A program made the position numbers and the translations under genes. From positions 5,412,501 to 5,476,500 of the forward strand of contig NZ_CP077087.1 in NCBI RefSeq assembly GCF_014268495.2: 64,000 bases of DNA, read 5' to 3'. The notes under the pieces were generated by a model. That model was not told where the DNA came from and ran no database searches. It saw only the letters and a list, made by a program, of their open reading frames with translations. Positions 51,591 through 61,553 of the stretch are shown one piece after another. The first letter of the stretch is position 1, and each line of letters opens with the position of its first letter. This stretch comes from Pseudomonas monsensis. Lineage in GTDB: Bacteria; Pseudomonadota; Gammaproteobacteria; Pseudomonadales; Pseudomonadaceae.

Positions 51591-52797
51591 GGTTCGGCTC
51601 CTCGGCGAAGTCGCTCTCATGGAATTCCATCTCTTCACTGCCCAGGTGGGTTCGACTCTCCCACTCGATCCTCAGCAACAAGCCGAGGCAGGCGCAGCAG
51701 ATCACCAGGGAACTGCCGCCATAACTGAGGAACGGCAAGGTCAGGCCTTTGGTCGGCAGCAGGCCGACGTTCACCCCGATGTTGATCAGGAACTGACCAA
51801 TCCACAGGAACGACAGACCGTAAGCCACGTAAGCGGCGAAGAACTGTTTGGCTTTCTCGGCCCACAGGCCGATGTACATGCCGCGAATACACACGAACAC
51901 GAACAGCGCCACGGTGCACAGCGAACCGACCGCGCCCAGCTCTTCGGCCAGTACCGAGAACACGAAGTCAGTGTGTGCTTCAGGCAGGTAGAACTGTTTC
52001 TGCACGCTGTTGCCCAGGCCGACGCCCAGCCACTCACCGCGACCGAAAGCGATCAACGCCTGCGACAACTGATAGCCGGCGCCGAACTGGTCGGCCCACG
52101 GGTCGGCGAAGTTGGTCAGACGCGCCATCCGGTACGGCTGCATTTGAATCAGCAGGACCACGGCGCCGACCGCCAACACCACCATCAGCGAGAAGCGGAA
52201 CAACCCGACCCCGCCGAGGAACAGCATGGCCGCCGCCGCCCCCATCATCACGACGGTGGCACCGAAGTCCGGCTCCATCAGCAACAGGCCGGCCATTGGC
52301 AGCAGCACGATGAATGGCTTGAAGAAGCCCATCCAGCTTTCGCGCACTTCTTTCTGACGACGTACCAGATAACCGGCGAGGTAGATCACCACAAACACCT
52401 TGGCGATCTCGGAGGGCTGAACGTTGAAGAAGCTGAAACCGATCCAGCGCATCGACCCGTTCACTTCACGGCCGATCCCCGGGACGATCACCATCACCAG
52501 CAGACCGAATGCGCCGATCAGCATCATCCAGCCCAGACGCTGCCAGGTGGCGATCGGAATCATCATGGTCACGATGCAGGCACCCAGGCCCAGCGCCACG
52601 TAGATCAGGTGGCGAATCATGTAGTACAGCGCGCTGCCCGATTGCGCCGCCGCCACTTCGGTGGACGCCGAGGCAATCATGATCAGGCCCAGGCCCAGCA
52701 GCGCCAGGCAACCGGCGAGCATCGGGAAGTCGAGGTCGATGCCACGCCCGGTGATGATCGGCGACGGGTACGGCTTGATGATATTGCGCAGACTCAT
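51580..52797 (-). CDS. ftsW: SEDS peptidoglycan glycosyltransferase FtsW, 405 aa
   Basis: Ten-helix division polymerase that works with FtsI. The SEDS-family stretches RWIGFSFFNVQPSEIAKVFVVIYLAGYL, ADPWADQFGAGYQLSQALIAFGRGEWLGVGLGNS and LTLPFLSYGGSSLV are present. It overlaps the murD stop by 4 bases. Confidence 0.96.
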   Translation of the reverse strand: MSLRNIIKPYPSPIITGRGIDLDFPMLAGCLALLGLGLIMIASASTEVAAAQSGSALYYMIRHLIYVALGLGACIVTMMIPIATWQRLGWMMLIGAFGLLVMVIVPGIGREVNGSMRWIGFSFFNVQPSEIAKVFVVIYLAGYLVRRQKEVRESWMGFFKPFIVLLPMAGLLLMEPDFGATVVMMGAAAAMLFLGGVGLFRFSLMVVLAVGAVVLLIQMQPYRMARLTNFADPWADQFGAGYQLSQALIAFGRGEWLGVGLGNSVQKQFYLPEAHTDFVFSVLAEELGAVGSLCTVALFVFVCIRGMYIGLWAEKAKQFFAAYVAYGLSFLWIGQFLINIGVNVGLLPTKGLTLPFLSYGGSSLVICCACLGLLLRIEWESRTHLGSEEMEFHESDFAEEPNHGR

Positions 52798-54140
52798 ACC
52801 AGATCCTCCACGGCGCGGACGAACTGGTGACCACGGTCTTCGTAATTCTTGAACATGTCGAAACTGGCGCAGGCTGGCGACAGCAGCACCACGTCACCCG
52901 GTTGGGCGACCGCACGGCATTGCTCGACGGCTTCGACCAGCGAACCGGCATGAATCAGCGGCACGGCGTCGCCAATGGCTTCGCCGATCTTGTCAGAGTC
53001 GCGGCCCATCAGGATTACGGCGCGGCAGTTGGCCGCTACCGGATCGCGCAGATCGTTGAATTCGGCACCCTTGCCATCGCCACCGGCAATCAGAATGACC
53101 TTGCCGGCGATGTCCGCACCGAGGCCTTCGATGGCGGCCAGAGCGGCGCCAACGTTGGTCGCTTTGGAATCGTTGTAGTACGCCACGCCATCGAGATCAC
53201 GCACCCATTGGCAGCGATGTTCGAGGCCAGCGAAAGTGCGCAGTGCCGAGAGCATCGCATCGAACGGCAGGCCCACCGCATGGCCGAGCGCCAGTGCCGC
53301 GAGGGCGTTGGACTGGTTGTGCGCGCCACGAATCTTCAGCTCGCGCACCGGCATCAGGTTCTGGAATTCGAAGGCCAGATACTTCTCGCCGTCTTCTTCG
53401 CGGATACCGAAAGCCTTGAAGTCCGGTTTGGTCAGGCCGAAGGTCCAGCAAGGCTGGCCCTCGCCCATCAGCGGACGGCTCAGCGCATCCTGACGGTTGA
53501 CCACGAACTGCTTCGCGCCGCGGAAGATCCGGTGTTTGGCCAGGTGATACGCCGGCAGGCCGCTGTAGCGGTCCATGTGGTCTTCGCTGATGTTCAGCAC
53601 GGTGGCCACTTCGGCGTTGAGCTGGTCGGTGGTTTCCAGCTGAAAACTCGACAGTTCCATCACGTACAGCTCGACGTCGTCGCTGAGCAGATCCAGCGCC
53701 GGAGTGCCGAGGTTGCCGCCGACCGCAACGCGCTTGCCCGCCGCTGCCGCCATCTCGCCGACCAGGGTGGTGACGGTGCTTTTCGCGTTGGAACCGCTGA
53801 TGGCCACGATCGGCGCCTGCGCGTTACGCGCGAACAGCTCGATGTCGCCGGACAGTTTCACGCCTCGCGCTGCAGCGGCTTGCAGGGCCGGGGTCGCCAG
53901 CGCCAAGCCGGGGCTCACGTAGAGCTCGTCGGCACGGCACAGGAATTCCACGTCCAGCTCGCCACAACGCACTTCCACGTGCGGATAGTCACGCTTGAGC
54001 GTGGCCAGTTCCGGTGGATTCTCCCGCGTATCGGCCACGGCAAACGCCACGCCCCGGTTCGCCAGGAAGCGAACCAGGGACATGCCGCTCTTGCCGAGGC
54101 CGACAACGATGCGGAAGTGGTCAGAAGCGATCAGAGACAC
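52794..54140 (-). CDS. murD: UDP-MurNAc-L-Ala--D-Glu ligase MurD, 448 aa
   Basis: Adds D-Glu to UDP-MurNAc-L-Ala. The N-terminal FRIVVGLGKSGMSLVRFLANRG, the ATP loop ISGSNAKSTVTTLVGEM (Ala replaces the second Gly of the usual GTNGKS/T pattern) and MERCQWVRDLDGV-like region (LEHRCQWVRDLDGVAYYNDSKATN) are visible. Gap to mraY is 5 bases. Confidence 0.95.
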   Translation of the reverse strand: MSLIASDHFRIVVGLGKSGMSLVRFLANRGVAFAVADTRENPPELATLKRDYPHVEVRCGELDVEFLCRADELYVSPGLALATPALQAAAARGVKLSGDIELFARNAQAPIVAISGSNAKSTVTTLVGEMAAAAGKRVAVGGNLGTPALDLLSDDVELYVMELSSFQLETTDQLNAEVATVLNISEDHMDRYSGLPAYHLAKHRIFRGAKQFVVNRQDALSRPLMGEGQPCWTFGLTKPDFKAFGIREEDGEKYLAFEFQNLMPVRELKIRGAHNQSNALAALALGHAVGLPFDAMLSALRTFAGLEHRCQWVRDLDGVAYYNDSKATNVGAALAAIEGLGADIAGKVILIAGGDGKGAEFNDLRDPVAANCRAVILMGRDSDKIGEAIGDAVPLIHAGSLVEAVEQCRAVAQPGDVVLLSPACASFDMFKNYEDRGHQFVRAVEDLV

Positions 54141-54145
54141 TCGTT

Positions 54146-55228
54146 CTACCTCAGCTTCAGGGTGGCAAGGCCGATCAGCACGAGAATCACGGTGATGATC
54201 CAGAAACGGACGATCACACGCGGCTCGGGCCAGCCCTTGAGTTCAAAGTGGTGGTGAATCGGCGCCATGCGGAACACACGGCGACCGGTCAGCTTAAAGG
54301 AGGCAACCTGAATGACTACTGACAGGGTTTCCATCACGAACACGCCGCCCATGATGAACAGGACGATTTCCTGCCGGACGATCACCGCAATGGTGCCCAG
54401 TGCCGCGCCGAGCGCCAGTGCACCGACGTCGCCCATGAACACTTGTGCCGGATAGGTGTTGAACCAGAGGAACCCCAGGCCGGCACCGATCAGCGCGCCG
54501 CAGAACACGATCAGCTCGCCCGCGCCCGGAACGTAAGGAATCAGCAGGTATTCGGCGAATTTCACGTTACCCGACAGGTAGCAGAAAATGCCCAGGCCAC
54601 CGCCGACCATCACCGTCGGCATGATCGCCAGACCGTCGAGGCCGTCGGTCAGGTTGACCGCGTTGCTCGAACCGACGATCACGAAGTAGGTCAGCACAAT
54701 GAAACCGGCGCCCAGCGGAATGCTGTAATCCTTGAGCATCGGCAGGATCAGGGTGGTTTCCACCGGAGTGGCAGCGGTCATATAAAGGAAGATCGCCGCA
54801 CCGAGGCCGAACACCGACTGCCAGAAGTACTTCCAGCGGCTCGGCAAGCCACGGGAGTTCTTTTCGATGACCTTGCGGTAATCGTCGACCCAGCCGATGG
54901 CACCGAACAGCAGGGTCACCAGCAGCACGACCCACACGTAACGGTTGCTCAAGTCAGCCCACAACAGGGTGCTGACACCGATCGAAGACAGAATCAGCGC
55001 ACCGCCCATGGTCGGCGTACCGGATTTGGACAGGTGCGATTGCGGACCGTCGTTACGAACGGATTGACCGATCTGACGGTTCTGCAGGGTGCGGATCATC
55101 CACGGGCCATAGCACAGCGACAAAACCAGCGCGGTCAGTACACCGAGGATCCCGCGCAGGGTCAGGTACTGGAAGACCGCGAAGCCTTTGTAGAACTGTT
55201 GCAGATACTCCGCTAGCAGCAGCAGCAT
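54146..55228 (-). CDS. mraY: Phospho-MurNAc-pentapeptide translocase MraY, 360 aa
   Basis: Ten-helix enzyme that makes lipid I on undecaprenyl phosphate. The Asp-rich GWVDDYRKVIEKNSRGL, NAVNLTDGLDGLA and MAPIHHHFELKGWPE signatures are intact. Length is the family standard of 360. Start ATG 55228 overlaps the murF stop by one base. Confidence 0.97.
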   Translation of the reverse strand: MLLLLAEYLQQFYKGFAVFQYLTLRGILGVLTALVLSLCYGPWMIRTLQNRQIGQSVRNDGPQSHLSKSGTPTMGGALILSSIGVSTLLWADLSNRYVWVVLLVTLLFGAIGWVDDYRKVIEKNSRGLPSRWKYFWQSVFGLGAAIFLYMTAATPVETTLILPMLKDYSIPLGAGFIVLTYFVIVGSSNAVNLTDGLDGLAIMPTVMVGGGLGIFCYLSGNVKFAEYLLIPYVPGAGELIVFCGALIGAGLGFLWFNTYPAQVFMGDVGALALGAALGTIAVIVRQEIVLFIMGGVFVMETLSVVIQVASFKLTGRRVFRMAPIHHHFELKGWPEPRVIVRFWIITVILVLIGLATLKLR

Positions 55229-56595
55229 TAATGTTTCTCCAGACTGGACCCGCACAGAGCCGCAACGATGTTTTCCATCGCTGCACTGCGCGAACCCTTG
55301 ATCAAAATGGTGGTGTTTGTGTCCTGCTCGGCGTCGAGGGCCTGGATCAGTTCGGCTTGCGTGCCGAAGTGATGCGCCTGTTCACCGAATGCCTTTACGG
55401 CGTGAACCATGTTCGGTCCGACTGCGTAAAGTGCGCAAACCTTGCCCCGGGCGTACTCACCCACGTCGCGGTGCCCCTGCTCCGCCCAATCGCCCAACTC
55501 GCCGATATCCCCGAGCACCAGAACGGTGCGGCCGGAAAAGCCGGCGAGTATATCAACGGCGGCGCACATGGAGGTGGGGTTTGCGTTGTAAGTGTCATCA
55601 ATCACGCGCATGCCGTTTTTCGCCAGTTGCGCGACGGTGCGACCCTTGACCGGTTGCACGGCACCCAACCCAGTGGCGATGCCGAACAGCGACACGCCCA
55701 AGGCGTGAGCGGCAGCGGCGGCGGCCATGGCATTGGCGACGTTATGGGTACCGAGCAGGTTCAACTGAACATGCTCGACACCTTCAGGTGTATGCAGGTT
55801 GAAAGCCGGGCAACCCCGGGCATCGGTGCTCAGGTCACTGGCGTAAAAGTCTGCCTGAGGATTGCCCAGGGAGAAGGTCAGCACCTTGCGTCCGCCGGCT
55901 CGGAGCTTCCAGATACCGAAAGCCTTGTCGTCGAGGTTGAGCACCGCCACGCCATCAGCCGCCAGGCCGTCGATGATCTCGCCTTTGGCCTCGACGATTT
56001 TTTCCGGGCCGCCGAACTCACCGACGTGAGCGGTGCCGGCATTGTTCAGAATCGCCACGTGCGGCTTGGTCAAGCCCACGGTGTAGGCGATTTCGCCCAG
56101 GCGCGAAGCCCCCAGCTCGATCACGGCCGCGGTATGTTCCGGGGCCAGTTCGAGCAAGGTCAGCGGTGCGCCCAGGTCGTTGTTCAGATTACCGCGAGTG
56201 GCGAGCACGGCGCCGCGAGTGCGCAGGATGCTCGCGAGCATTTCCTTGACCGTGGTCTTGCCGCTGGAGCCGGTAATGGCGGCGACCGGCTGAGTGAACG
56301 CGGCGCGGTTCAATGCACCCAACTGACCGAGGGCCTGACGGGTGTCCTTGACCAGCAGTTGCGGCAAGGTGCTGTCAGCGACTTCGCGTTCGACCAAGGC
56401 AGCGACGGCGCCTTTGCCGGCAACATCGTTCAGGTAGTCATGACCGTCGAAACGCGGACCGGTCAGGGCAATGAACAGCTGGCCAGGCTTGATCGCGCGA
56501 CTGTCGATGCTGACGCCGTCGAAACGCGCATCGCCGCTGATCAGACGTGCATCGAGCACGTTGGTCAGTTCACTTAATGTCAGGGCCTTAAGCAT
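55228..56595 (-). CDS. murF: UDP-MurNAc-tripeptide--D-Ala-D-Ala ligase MurF, 455 aa
   Basis: Completes the UDP-MurNAc pentapeptide. The ATP loop ITGSSGKTTVKEMLASIL, LGASRLGEIAYTVGLTKPHVAILNNAGTAHVGEFG and VIDDTYNANPTSM are family signatures. Start at 56595 overlaps the murE stop by 8 bases. Confidence 0.96.
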   Translation of the reverse strand: MLKALTLSELTNVLDARLISGDARFDGVSIDSRAIKPGQLFIALTGPRFDGHDYLNDVAGKGAVAALVEREVADSTLPQLLVKDTRQALGQLGALNRAAFTQPVAAITGSSGKTTVKEMLASILRTRGAVLATRGNLNNDLGAPLTLLELAPEHTAAVIELGASRLGEIAYTVGLTKPHVAILNNAGTAHVGEFGGPEKIVEAKGEIIDGLAADGVAVLNLDDKAFGIWKLRAGGRKVLTFSLGNPQADFYASDLSTDARGCPAFNLHTPEGVEHVQLNLLGTHNVANAMAAAAAAHALGVSLFGIATGLGAVQPVKGRTVAQLAKNGMRVIDDTYNANPTSMCAAVDILAGFSGRTVLVLGDIGELGDWAEQGHRDVGEYARGKVCALYAVGPNMVHAVKAFGEQAHHFGTQAELIQALDAEQDTNTTILIKGSRSAAMENIVAALCGSSLEKH

Positions 56596-58051
56596 GGGCC
56601 ACCTCCCATGCGGTGAGGGCATGATCGGCTTCGACCAGATCGGAGAACGCGTGGCGCTCGCCGTTGATTTCCTGATAGTCCTCGTGACCTTTACCGGCCA
56701 GGACGATCACGTCGTCAGCCGAGGCGCCGGCAATCAATTGCGCAATCGCCTGACCACGGCCCGCCACGAACGTGACTTTATCCACAGCGGTGAACCCGGC
56801 GCGGATGTCATCGAAAATCACCGCAGGATCTTCAGTGCGCGGGTTGTCGTCGGTAACCAGTACCTGATCGGCCAGACGCTCGACCACTTCGGCCATCAAT
56901 GGACGCTTGCCGCGATCACGGTCGCCGCCGCAGCCGAACAGGCACAGCAACTGACCTTTGACGTGCGGGCGCAATGCCGTCAGGACTTTTTCCAGCGCGT
57001 CCGGGGTGTGGGCGTAATCGACCACCACCAGCGGCTGTGTGCCGCCGCCCAGACGCTGCATGCGACCGGCCGGGCCTTCGAGTTTCGGCAGAACCTTGAG
57101 TATTTCGTCGAGGGCGTAGTCCAGACCGAGCAAGGCGCCGACGGCAGCCAGTACGTTGCTCAGGTTGAAACGACCCAGCAGCGTGCTGCGCAAATGATGC
57201 TCGCCCTGCGGCGTCACCAATGTGGCGCGCACACCATGGTCGTCGAACTGCGCTTCGCGGCAGAACAGATAAGCGCTGCTGTCGAGCAAGCTGTAGGTGA
57301 TCAGGCGCGACTCACGTTTTTCAGCGGCCAGTTGTCGACCGAAATCGTCGTCGAGGTTGACCACGCGGCACTTCAGATCATTCCAGGCGAACAGCTTGGC
57401 CTTGGCCTCGGCGTACGCCTCCATGGTGCCGTGATAATCCAGATGATCGCGGGACAGGTTGGTCATCACCGCGACGTCGAACGCCAGCGCCGTGACCCGG
57501 CCCTGATCCAGGCCGTGGGACGAGACTTCCATGGCCACGGCTTTGGCGCCGGCCTTTTTCAGGTCGCCCAGGGTCGCTTGCACGGCGATCGGATTCGGCG
57601 TGGTGTGCAGACCGCTTTCCAGTGCGCCATAGAAGCCGGAACCCAGGGTCCCGACGATGCCGCAATGCTGGCCGAGCAGATCCAGCGCCTGTGCGACCAA
57701 TTGGGTCACGCTGGTCTTGCCGTTGGTGCCGGTCACGCCAATCAGGTTTAGATGATGGCTCGGCTCGCCGTAAAAACGTCCGGCGATGTCCGACAGCTGC
57801 GCCGCCAGACCTTTGACCGGAATCAGTGGCACTTCGGTGATCGGCAGCACAGTGGCGCCTTCCACTTCATAGGCCACCGCTGCCGCGCCGCGCTGCAAGG
57901 CATCGGCGATGTGCGCACGGCCATCGAATTTGCCGCCCGGCACCGCGAGGAACAAATCGCCGGCGCGCACGTTGCGGCTGTCCAGCGCCAATTCACGGAT
58001 CAACAGATCGTGGCCGGCGTGGGGGAATATTTTGTTCAGACTTAATGACAT
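56588..58051 (-). CDS. murE: UDP-MurNAc-L-Ala-D-Glu--meso-DAP ligase MurE, 487 aa
   Basis: Adds meso-diaminopimelate to the stem. The ATP loop GVTGTNGKTSVTQLVAQAL and the DAP-selecting DDNPRTEDP (DNPR motif) are present, which supports meso-DAP rather than lysine. The start shares one base with the ftsI stop (TGATG). Confidence 0.97.
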   Translation of the reverse strand: MSLSLNKIFPHAGHDLLIRELALDSRNVRAGDLFLAVPGGKFDGRAHIADALQRGAAAVAYEVEGATVLPITEVPLIPVKGLAAQLSDIAGRFYGEPSHHLNLIGVTGTNGKTSVTQLVAQALDLLGQHCGIVGTLGSGFYGALESGLHTTPNPIAVQATLGDLKKAGAKAVAMEVSSHGLDQGRVTALAFDVAVMTNLSRDHLDYHGTMEAYAEAKAKLFAWNDLKCRVVNLDDDFGRQLAAEKRESRLITYSLLDSSAYLFCREAQFDDHGVRATLVTPQGEHHLRSTLLGRFNLSNVLAAVGALLGLDYALDEILKVLPKLEGPAGRMQRLGGGTQPLVVVDYAHTPDALEKVLTALRPHVKGQLLCLFGCGGDRDRGKRPLMAEVVERLADQVLVTDDNPRTEDPAVIFDDIRAGFTAVDKVTFVAGRGQAIAQLIAGASADDVIVLAGKGHEDYQEINGERHAFSDLVEADHALTAWEVAHA

Positions 58052-59793
58052 CAGCCGCGCCCTCCATTGGCTTTCAGCGGAACGACCGGGGTGGCGTTGG
58101 CTTGTTGCGTCGTCGGCAGGTTGTCCGGCGTCACGTTCATCAGGCGCAGGGTGCCGGACATCACACGGCTGAACACCGGCGCGGAAACCAGACCACCGAA
58201 GTAACCGGCCTTGGACGGCTCATCAATCACCACAACAATCGCGTAACGCGGATCGCTCATCGGACCGAAACCGGCGAACAGCGAGCGATAAGAGTTTTCC
58301 GCGTAGCCTTTCGTGCCCACCGAGGTCTTACGCGCAGTACCCGACTTGCCCGCCACGTGATACGCCGGCACCTGCGCACGGAACACGCCGCGCGGCGCTT
58401 CGATCACTTGCTGCAGCATGCCTTGCATGGTTTTCGCGACGGCTTCCGGCAGCACTTGCGTGGTCTGCGGCATCTTGTCGGTTTTGATCAGGGTCAGCGG
58501 TGCCAGACGACCGTTGTTGGCCAGCGCCGAGAACGCGTGCACCAGCTGGATGGCGGTCACGGAAATACCATAACCGTACGACAGCGTTGCGGTTTCAGCC
58601 TTGCGCCACTCACGGTAGTTCGGCAGGTTGCCGACGCGCTCGCCCGGGAAACCGAGGCCGGTGTCCTGGCCGAGGCCGACTTTCTGTGCGAGGCGGAAAA
58701 TCGTTTCGCCGCCGATATCGAACGCGACCTTACTCATGCCGACGTTACTGGAATTGATCAGAATGCCGGTCAGGTCGAGCACCGGACCTTCGGTCTTCGA
58801 CACGTCCTTGATGGTGTATTTGCCGATCTGCAGCGAACCCGGATACACCTCGACGGTGTCGCTCGGCTTCCAGCGGCCGGTTTCGATCGCGGCGCTCATC
58901 GAGATGGCTTTCATGGTCGAACCCGGTTCGAACACGTCGATCATCGCGCGGTTACGCATCATCGCCGGTTGCAGGTTGCGCCGGTTGTTCGGGTTGTAGG
59001 TCGGCTGGTTGACCATGGCCAGAATCTCGCCGGTCTTCACGTCCATGATCACCAGGCTACCGGCCTTGGCACCGTTCTCGATGATGGCGTTACGCAGTTC
59101 GCGGTTGGCCAGATACTGCAGACGCAGGTCAATGGACAACGCCAAGGGCTTGCCGGCCTTGGCGTTTTTGGTGACCTGGACATCCTTGATCAGCCGTCCG
59201 CGCCGATCCTTGATGACCTGTCGTTTGCCCGGCACCCCGGCCAGCCACTCGTCGTAGGCCAGTTCAACGCCTTCGCGCCCGTGATCGTCAATGTCGGTAA
59301 AGCCGACCATGTGCGCGGTGACTTCACCGGCCGGGTAGAACCGGCGGAATTCTTCGATGCCATACACGCCCGGCACTTTAAGGTCGAGCACGGCCTGGCC
59401 CTGCTCGGGGGTCAACCCGCGCACCAGATAAATGAATTCTTTGTTGGCCTGGGCCTCGAGGCGTTCGGTCAGGGCTTTCGGATCCTGACCCAGCGCGGCG
59501 GCGAGTGCTGGCCACTTTTCTTTGGCCGTCTGCATTTCCTTGGCGTTGGCCCACAGGGTGGTCACCGGGGTACTCACGGCCAACGGCTCGCCGTTACGGT
59601 CGGTGATCAGGCCGCGATGCGCCGGAATCGGAATGTGACGAAGACTGCGTGCGTCGCCCTGTCCTTTAAGGAAATCACGGTCGACTACCTGCAGGTCGAT
59701 GATGCGCCAGCAGATCGCCGCAACCATGATGCCGAGCAGCGCCACCATCACCCGGAAGCGCCACGGAAAGAGTGCCCCTTCGAGTTTCATCAT
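58051..59793 (-). CDS. ftsI: Septal transpeptidase FtsI (PBP3), 580 aa
   Basis: Class B penicillin-binding protein of the divisome. One membrane helix (about 14-34), a pedestal domain, and a transpeptidase domain with the three motifs STMK (about residue 294, EPGSTMKAI), SSN (INSSNVGM) and KSGTA. Its C-terminus is extended by a short low-complexity tail. Two adjacent ATG codons (59793 and 59790) are possible starts; it overlaps the ftsL stop. Confidence 0.97.
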   Translation of the reverse strand: MMKLEGALFPWRFRVMVALLGIMVAAICWRIIDLQVVDRDFLKGQGDARSLRHIPIPAHRGLITDRNGEPLAVSTPVTTLWANAKEMQTAKEKWPALAAALGQDPKALTERLEAQANKEFIYLVRGLTPEQGQAVLDLKVPGVYGIEEFRRFYPAGEVTAHMVGFTDIDDHGREGVELAYDEWLAGVPGKRQVIKDRRGRLIKDVQVTKNAKAGKPLALSIDLRLQYLANRELRNAIIENGAKAGSLVIMDVKTGEILAMVNQPTYNPNNRRNLQPAMMRNRAMIDVFEPGSTMKAISMSAAIETGRWKPSDTVEVYPGSLQIGKYTIKDVSKTEGPVLDLTGILINSSNVGMSKVAFDIGGETIFRLAQKVGLGQDTGLGFPGERVGNLPNYREWRKAETATLSYGYGISVTAIQLVHAFSALANNGRLAPLTLIKTDKMPQTTQVLPEAVAKTMQGMLQQVIEAPRGVFRAQVPAYHVAGKSGTARKTSVGTKGYAENSYRSLFAGFGPMSDPRYAIVVVIDEPSKAGYFGGLVSAPVFSRVMSGTLRLMNVTPDNLPTTQQANATPVVPLKANGGRG

Positions 59794-60083
59794 GGCGCCA
59801 CCATCTTCACGTCAGCCGCGCCAGGGATGTGCATTTTCAGTTGTTCGGTGGCCAGCACTTCAATCCGGCTGTGCGCGGTCCAGGTGCTTTGCTCGAGAAT
59901 CAGGCGCCCCCACTCGGCCTGCGCCTTGTCGCGTACGCTGAGCTCGTTATACAGGGTGTTGAGCAACTGACGGTTCCAGTGCGCGCTGTAAGACACGCCG
60001 ATGGCCGACACGAGCACGCCGATAAACAGCAGCAGCATCAGAAAGCTGCCGCCCGGCAGGGGCTTGGCGAAAAGCTTGCTCAC
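59790..60083 (-). CDS. ftsL: Cell division protein FtsL, 97 aa
   Basis: Small bitopic protein of the FtsQLB complex. A basic N-terminus, one helix (about 12-33) and a leucine-heptad coiled coil (YNELSVRDKAQAEWGRLILEQSTW) are visible. Start overlaps the rsmH stop by 4 bases. Confidence 0.93.
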   Translation of the reverse strand: MSKLFAKPLPGGSFLMLLLFIGVLVSAIGVSYSAHWNRQLLNTLYNELSVRDKAQAEWGRLILEQSTWTAHSRIEVLATEQLKMHIPGAADVKMVAP

Positions 60084-61027
60084 CGCAACTTCTCCGCGAC
60101 GCGCATGACGGCGCTACGGGAACGTGGGTTGGCTTTGAGTTCGGCATCGGAGGCCGTCTGCGCTTTGCCATGAATTTTGATTTTCGGTTCGAACGCCACG
60201 TGGCGAACCGGCAGGTTGCGCGGCAGGTTGTCGGCTTCGCCTTTCACCAGCTTGCGCATGAACAGTTTGACGATGCGGTCTTCCAGCGAGTGAAAGCTGA
60301 TCACGACCAGGCGGCCGCCCACTTCCAGCGCTTCCAGCGCGGCATCAAGGCCGGCTTCCAGATCGCCCAGCTCGTTGTTGACGTGAATGCGCAAACCCTG
60401 GAACGCACGGGTGGCCGGGTTCTTGCCCTTTTCCCAAGCCGGGTTGGCGACTTTCAGCACTTCAGCCAGGTCGGCGGTGCGCTCGAAAGGTTTGATATCG
60501 CGACGCTCGGCCACGGCACGGGCCATGCGACCGGAGAAACGTTCTTCGCCGTATTCCTTGAACACCCGGGCAATTTCTTCCACCGGTGCGGTATTGACGA
60601 ATTCCGCCGCGCTGATGCCACGGGACGGATCCATGCGCATGTCCAGCGGGCCGTCATTGAGAAAGCTGAAGCCGCGCTCGGCGTCATCGAGCTGCGGCGA
60701 CGACACGCCCAGATCCAGCAGAATGCCGCTGACCTTGCCCGCCAGGCCGCGCTCGGCAACCACCGAACCGAGCTCGGCAAAGCTGCGCTGCACAACGACA
60801 AAGCGGCCGTCTTCGGCCGCTAGCGTTTGCCCGGTGGCAATCGCTTGTGGATCTTTGTCGAATCCGATGAGCCGCCCGTCCGTCCCGAGCTGGCTGAGGA
60901 TCAGCCGACTATGCCCGCCGCGCCCGAACGTGCCGTCCAGATAGCAGCCATCAGGACGTACAGCGAGAGCCTCGACGGCTTCGTCAAGCAGTACGGTGAT
61001 GTGGTTAAAGCCGCTATCAATAGTCAC
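60080..61027 (-). CDS. rsmH: 16S rRNA m4C1402 methyltransferase RsmH, 315 aa
   Basis: Methylates N4 of C1402 in 16S rRNA using SAM. The HITVLLDEAVEALAVRPDGCYLDGTFGRGGHSRLIL start and VISFHSLEDRIVKLFM stretch are RsmH signatures. Start overlaps the mraZ stop by 4 bases. Older name mraW. Confidence 0.96.
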   Translation of the reverse strand: MTIDSGFNHITVLLDEAVEALAVRPDGCYLDGTFGRGGHSRLILSQLGTDGRLIGFDKDPQAIATGQTLAAEDGRFVVVQRSFAELGSVVAERGLAGKVSGILLDLGVSSPQLDDAERGFSFLNDGPLDMRMDPSRGISAAEFVNTAPVEEIARVFKEYGEERFSGRMARAVAERRDIKPFERTADLAEVLKVANPAWEKGKNPATRAFQGLRIHVNNELGDLEAGLDAALEALEVGGRLVVISFHSLEDRIVKLFMRKLVKGEADNLPRNLPVRHVAFEPKIKIHGKAQTASDAELKANPRSRSAVMRVAEKLR

Positions 61028-61479
61028 AGGATCAAATCACGCAGTTCATCAGGCATCGCGCCCGGTTGTTGAATAGCAGCAAGGTCAGCGGCAGACACCG
61101 CGTTCCATGCATCCTCGTCCCACAATTGGAACTTGTTCAGTTGGCCTACCAGCATCGCGCGCTTATCCAATTTGGCGTATTCGCGCAGACGCGGTGGAAC
61201 CAGAAAACGACCACTGCCATCGAGTTCGAGGTCGACGGCATTACCAATCAGCAAACGCTGCAGGCGACGGTTCTCTTCGCGAAGTGAAGGGAGCGCGCGC
61301 AACTTGGTTTCAATAATTTCCCACTCGTCGAGCGGATAGACACACAGACACGGATCAACGGCATCAATGGTCACGATCAATTGGCCGGAACTGCGCGAAT
61401 CGAGCTCGTCACGGTACCGGCTCGGCATGGCGAGACGGCCCTTTGCGTCGAGACTGATAGCGTTAGCTCCGCGAAACAC
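61024..61479 (-). CDS. mraZ: Transcriptional regulator MraZ, 151 aa
   Basis: First gene of the dcw cluster. Two SpoVT/AbrB-like swapped-hairpin repeats are visible: FRGANAISLDAKGRLAMPSRYRDEL (about 2-26) and NAVDLELDGSGRFLVPPRLREYA (about 79-101). It represses its own operon by binding direct repeats. Just upstream lie a clear promoter and three GTGG-type repeats at 10-base spacing that fit this role. Confidence 0.95.
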   Translation of the reverse strand: MFRGANAISLDAKGRLAMPSRYRDELDSRSSGQLIVTIDAVDPCLCVYPLDEWEIIETKLRALPSLREENRRLQRLLIGNAVDLELDGSGRFLVPPRLREYAKLDKRAMLVGQLNKFQLWDEDAWNAVSAADLAAIQQPGAMPDELRDLIL

Positions 61480-61520
61480 GTCAGCGTTTCTCCAATTTTT
61501 ATCGTTTTGAGCTCAAAAAA

Positions 61521-61545
61521 CCCACTTCATGCCACTTTCCGCCAC
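61521..61545 (-). promoter_or_regulatory. MraZ-type direct repeats
   Basis: On the minus strand GTGGC, GTGGC and GTGGG occur in direct repeat, each separated by five bases (10-base period), at 61541-61545, 61531-61535 and 61521-61525. This is the spacing described for MraZ binding. They lie just downstream of the predicted start site and 42 bases before the mraZ ATG. Confidence 0.7.
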
Positions 61546-61553
61546 TTGCGCAC

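Noticed and set aside
58045..59970. Plus-strand ORF of 641 residues opposite ftsI
   Set aside because: A shadow of ftsI: composition typical of reverse-frame reading, no motif.
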